Source: a virus
IMG/VR virus record: IMGVR_UViG_3300047300_000247
Location: 1-37,800 of that record
Strand: one strand, 5' to 3'
Length of the DNA stretch: 37,800 nt
Both the position numbers and the translations under genes were made by a program. Position 1 is the first letter of the stretch. Each line of letters starts with the position of its first letter. The notes beneath the pieces were generated by a model. It was not told the origin of the DNA and did no database searches. It worked only from the letters and a program-made list of their open reading frames with translations. This document shows, piece by piece, positions 37,743 through 37,800 of this stretch.

Positions 37743-37800
37743 GTTTTCTTACGGGGTACTGATCAGGCTCACGAAAAAGAGTAAATTGAGATCAATTATT

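Larger units (their letters stand above)
37456..37800. other. Right non-coding control region
   Basis: No gene is visible. The stretch holds three tandem 13-bp repeats (37567-37605), TTATCAACA on the minus strand near 37475 (one mismatch to a DnaA box), and a G-rich inverted repeat (37707-37742). No strong promoter for the first early gene could be assigned; TTGTAC-N16-TACAAT on the minus strand is weak. The mixture of iterons and palindromes would suit an origin or packaging site. Confidence 0.6.

Noticed and set aside
1-37800. tRNA genes, CRISPR arrays, insertion sequences, integrase or attachment sites
   Set aside because: Looked for on both strands; no cloverleaf, spaced repeats, transposase motifs or recombinase motifs were seen.

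Overview
The window reads as an essentially complete genome of a small, low-GC, lytic tailed phage with a short (podovirus) tail. It carries a T7-like replication module: family A DNA polymerase, primase-helicase, 5'-3' exonuclease, a gp2.5-like SSB and a PD-(D/E)XK nuclease. It also has a one-piece terminase/portal/scaffold/capsid module, T7-style connector, nozzle and internal virion genes, and a lysis pair. I found no single-subunit RNA polymerase, integrase, repressor, tRNA or CRISPR array. The gene set (B12-dependent ribonucleotide reductase, DUF3310, GP88, RNAP-less podovirus plan) recalls phages of aquatic Proteobacteria such as SIO1-like cobaviruses or LD28/SAR11-type podoviruses. That placement is inference from recalled families; no search was run.

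Layout: two convergent halves diverge from non-coding DNA at the window ends (1-443 and 37456-37800) and meet in an 8-nt 3'-3' overlap at 23102-23109. The rightward (+) half, 444-23109, is the late region. In order it encodes terminase small subunit, a lysozyme-like protein, TerL, a methyltransferase-like protein, portal, two small proteins, scaffold, capsid, Ala/Ser fibre, Gly-rich adhesin, an accessory cassette (asparagine-synthase-like PP-loop enzyme plus cupin), small proteins, connector, nozzle, short fibre, GNAT-like protein, internal virion proteins, holin and a DUF5675 endolysin candidate. The leftward (-) half, 37455-23102, holds many 45-130 aa genes of unknown role (GP88, papain-like), then primase-helicase, polymerase, SSB, exonuclease, nuclease, DnaQ-like exonuclease, DUF3310 and the class II RNR. 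It is packed with ATGA/TGATG overlaps.

Transcription appears to rely on host sigma70. I see near-consensus promoters, most with an extended -10 (TGn), at 247-275, 5301-5329, 13212-13240 and 19236-19264 (+), and at 29635-29664, 31724-31752, 34523-34551 and 34835-34862 (-). In two of them, upstream of the connector and the DNA polymerase, the -10 box lies only 5-6 nt before the ATG and no ribosome binding site is visible, which implies leaderless mRNAs. A strong UUCG hairpin terminator follows the capsid gene.

The most unusual items are: the PP-loop/cupin cassette beside the tail fibres; leaderless starts for two essential genes; an apparent ATA start on the holin; two fibre genes in one frame separated by a single TAA plus one codon; a C-terminal peptide shared by two fibre proteins; a methyltransferase between TerL and portal; a structured late-mRNA leader; palindromes and tandem repeats in the control regions; and a perfect sigma70 promoter inside an internal-virion gene.
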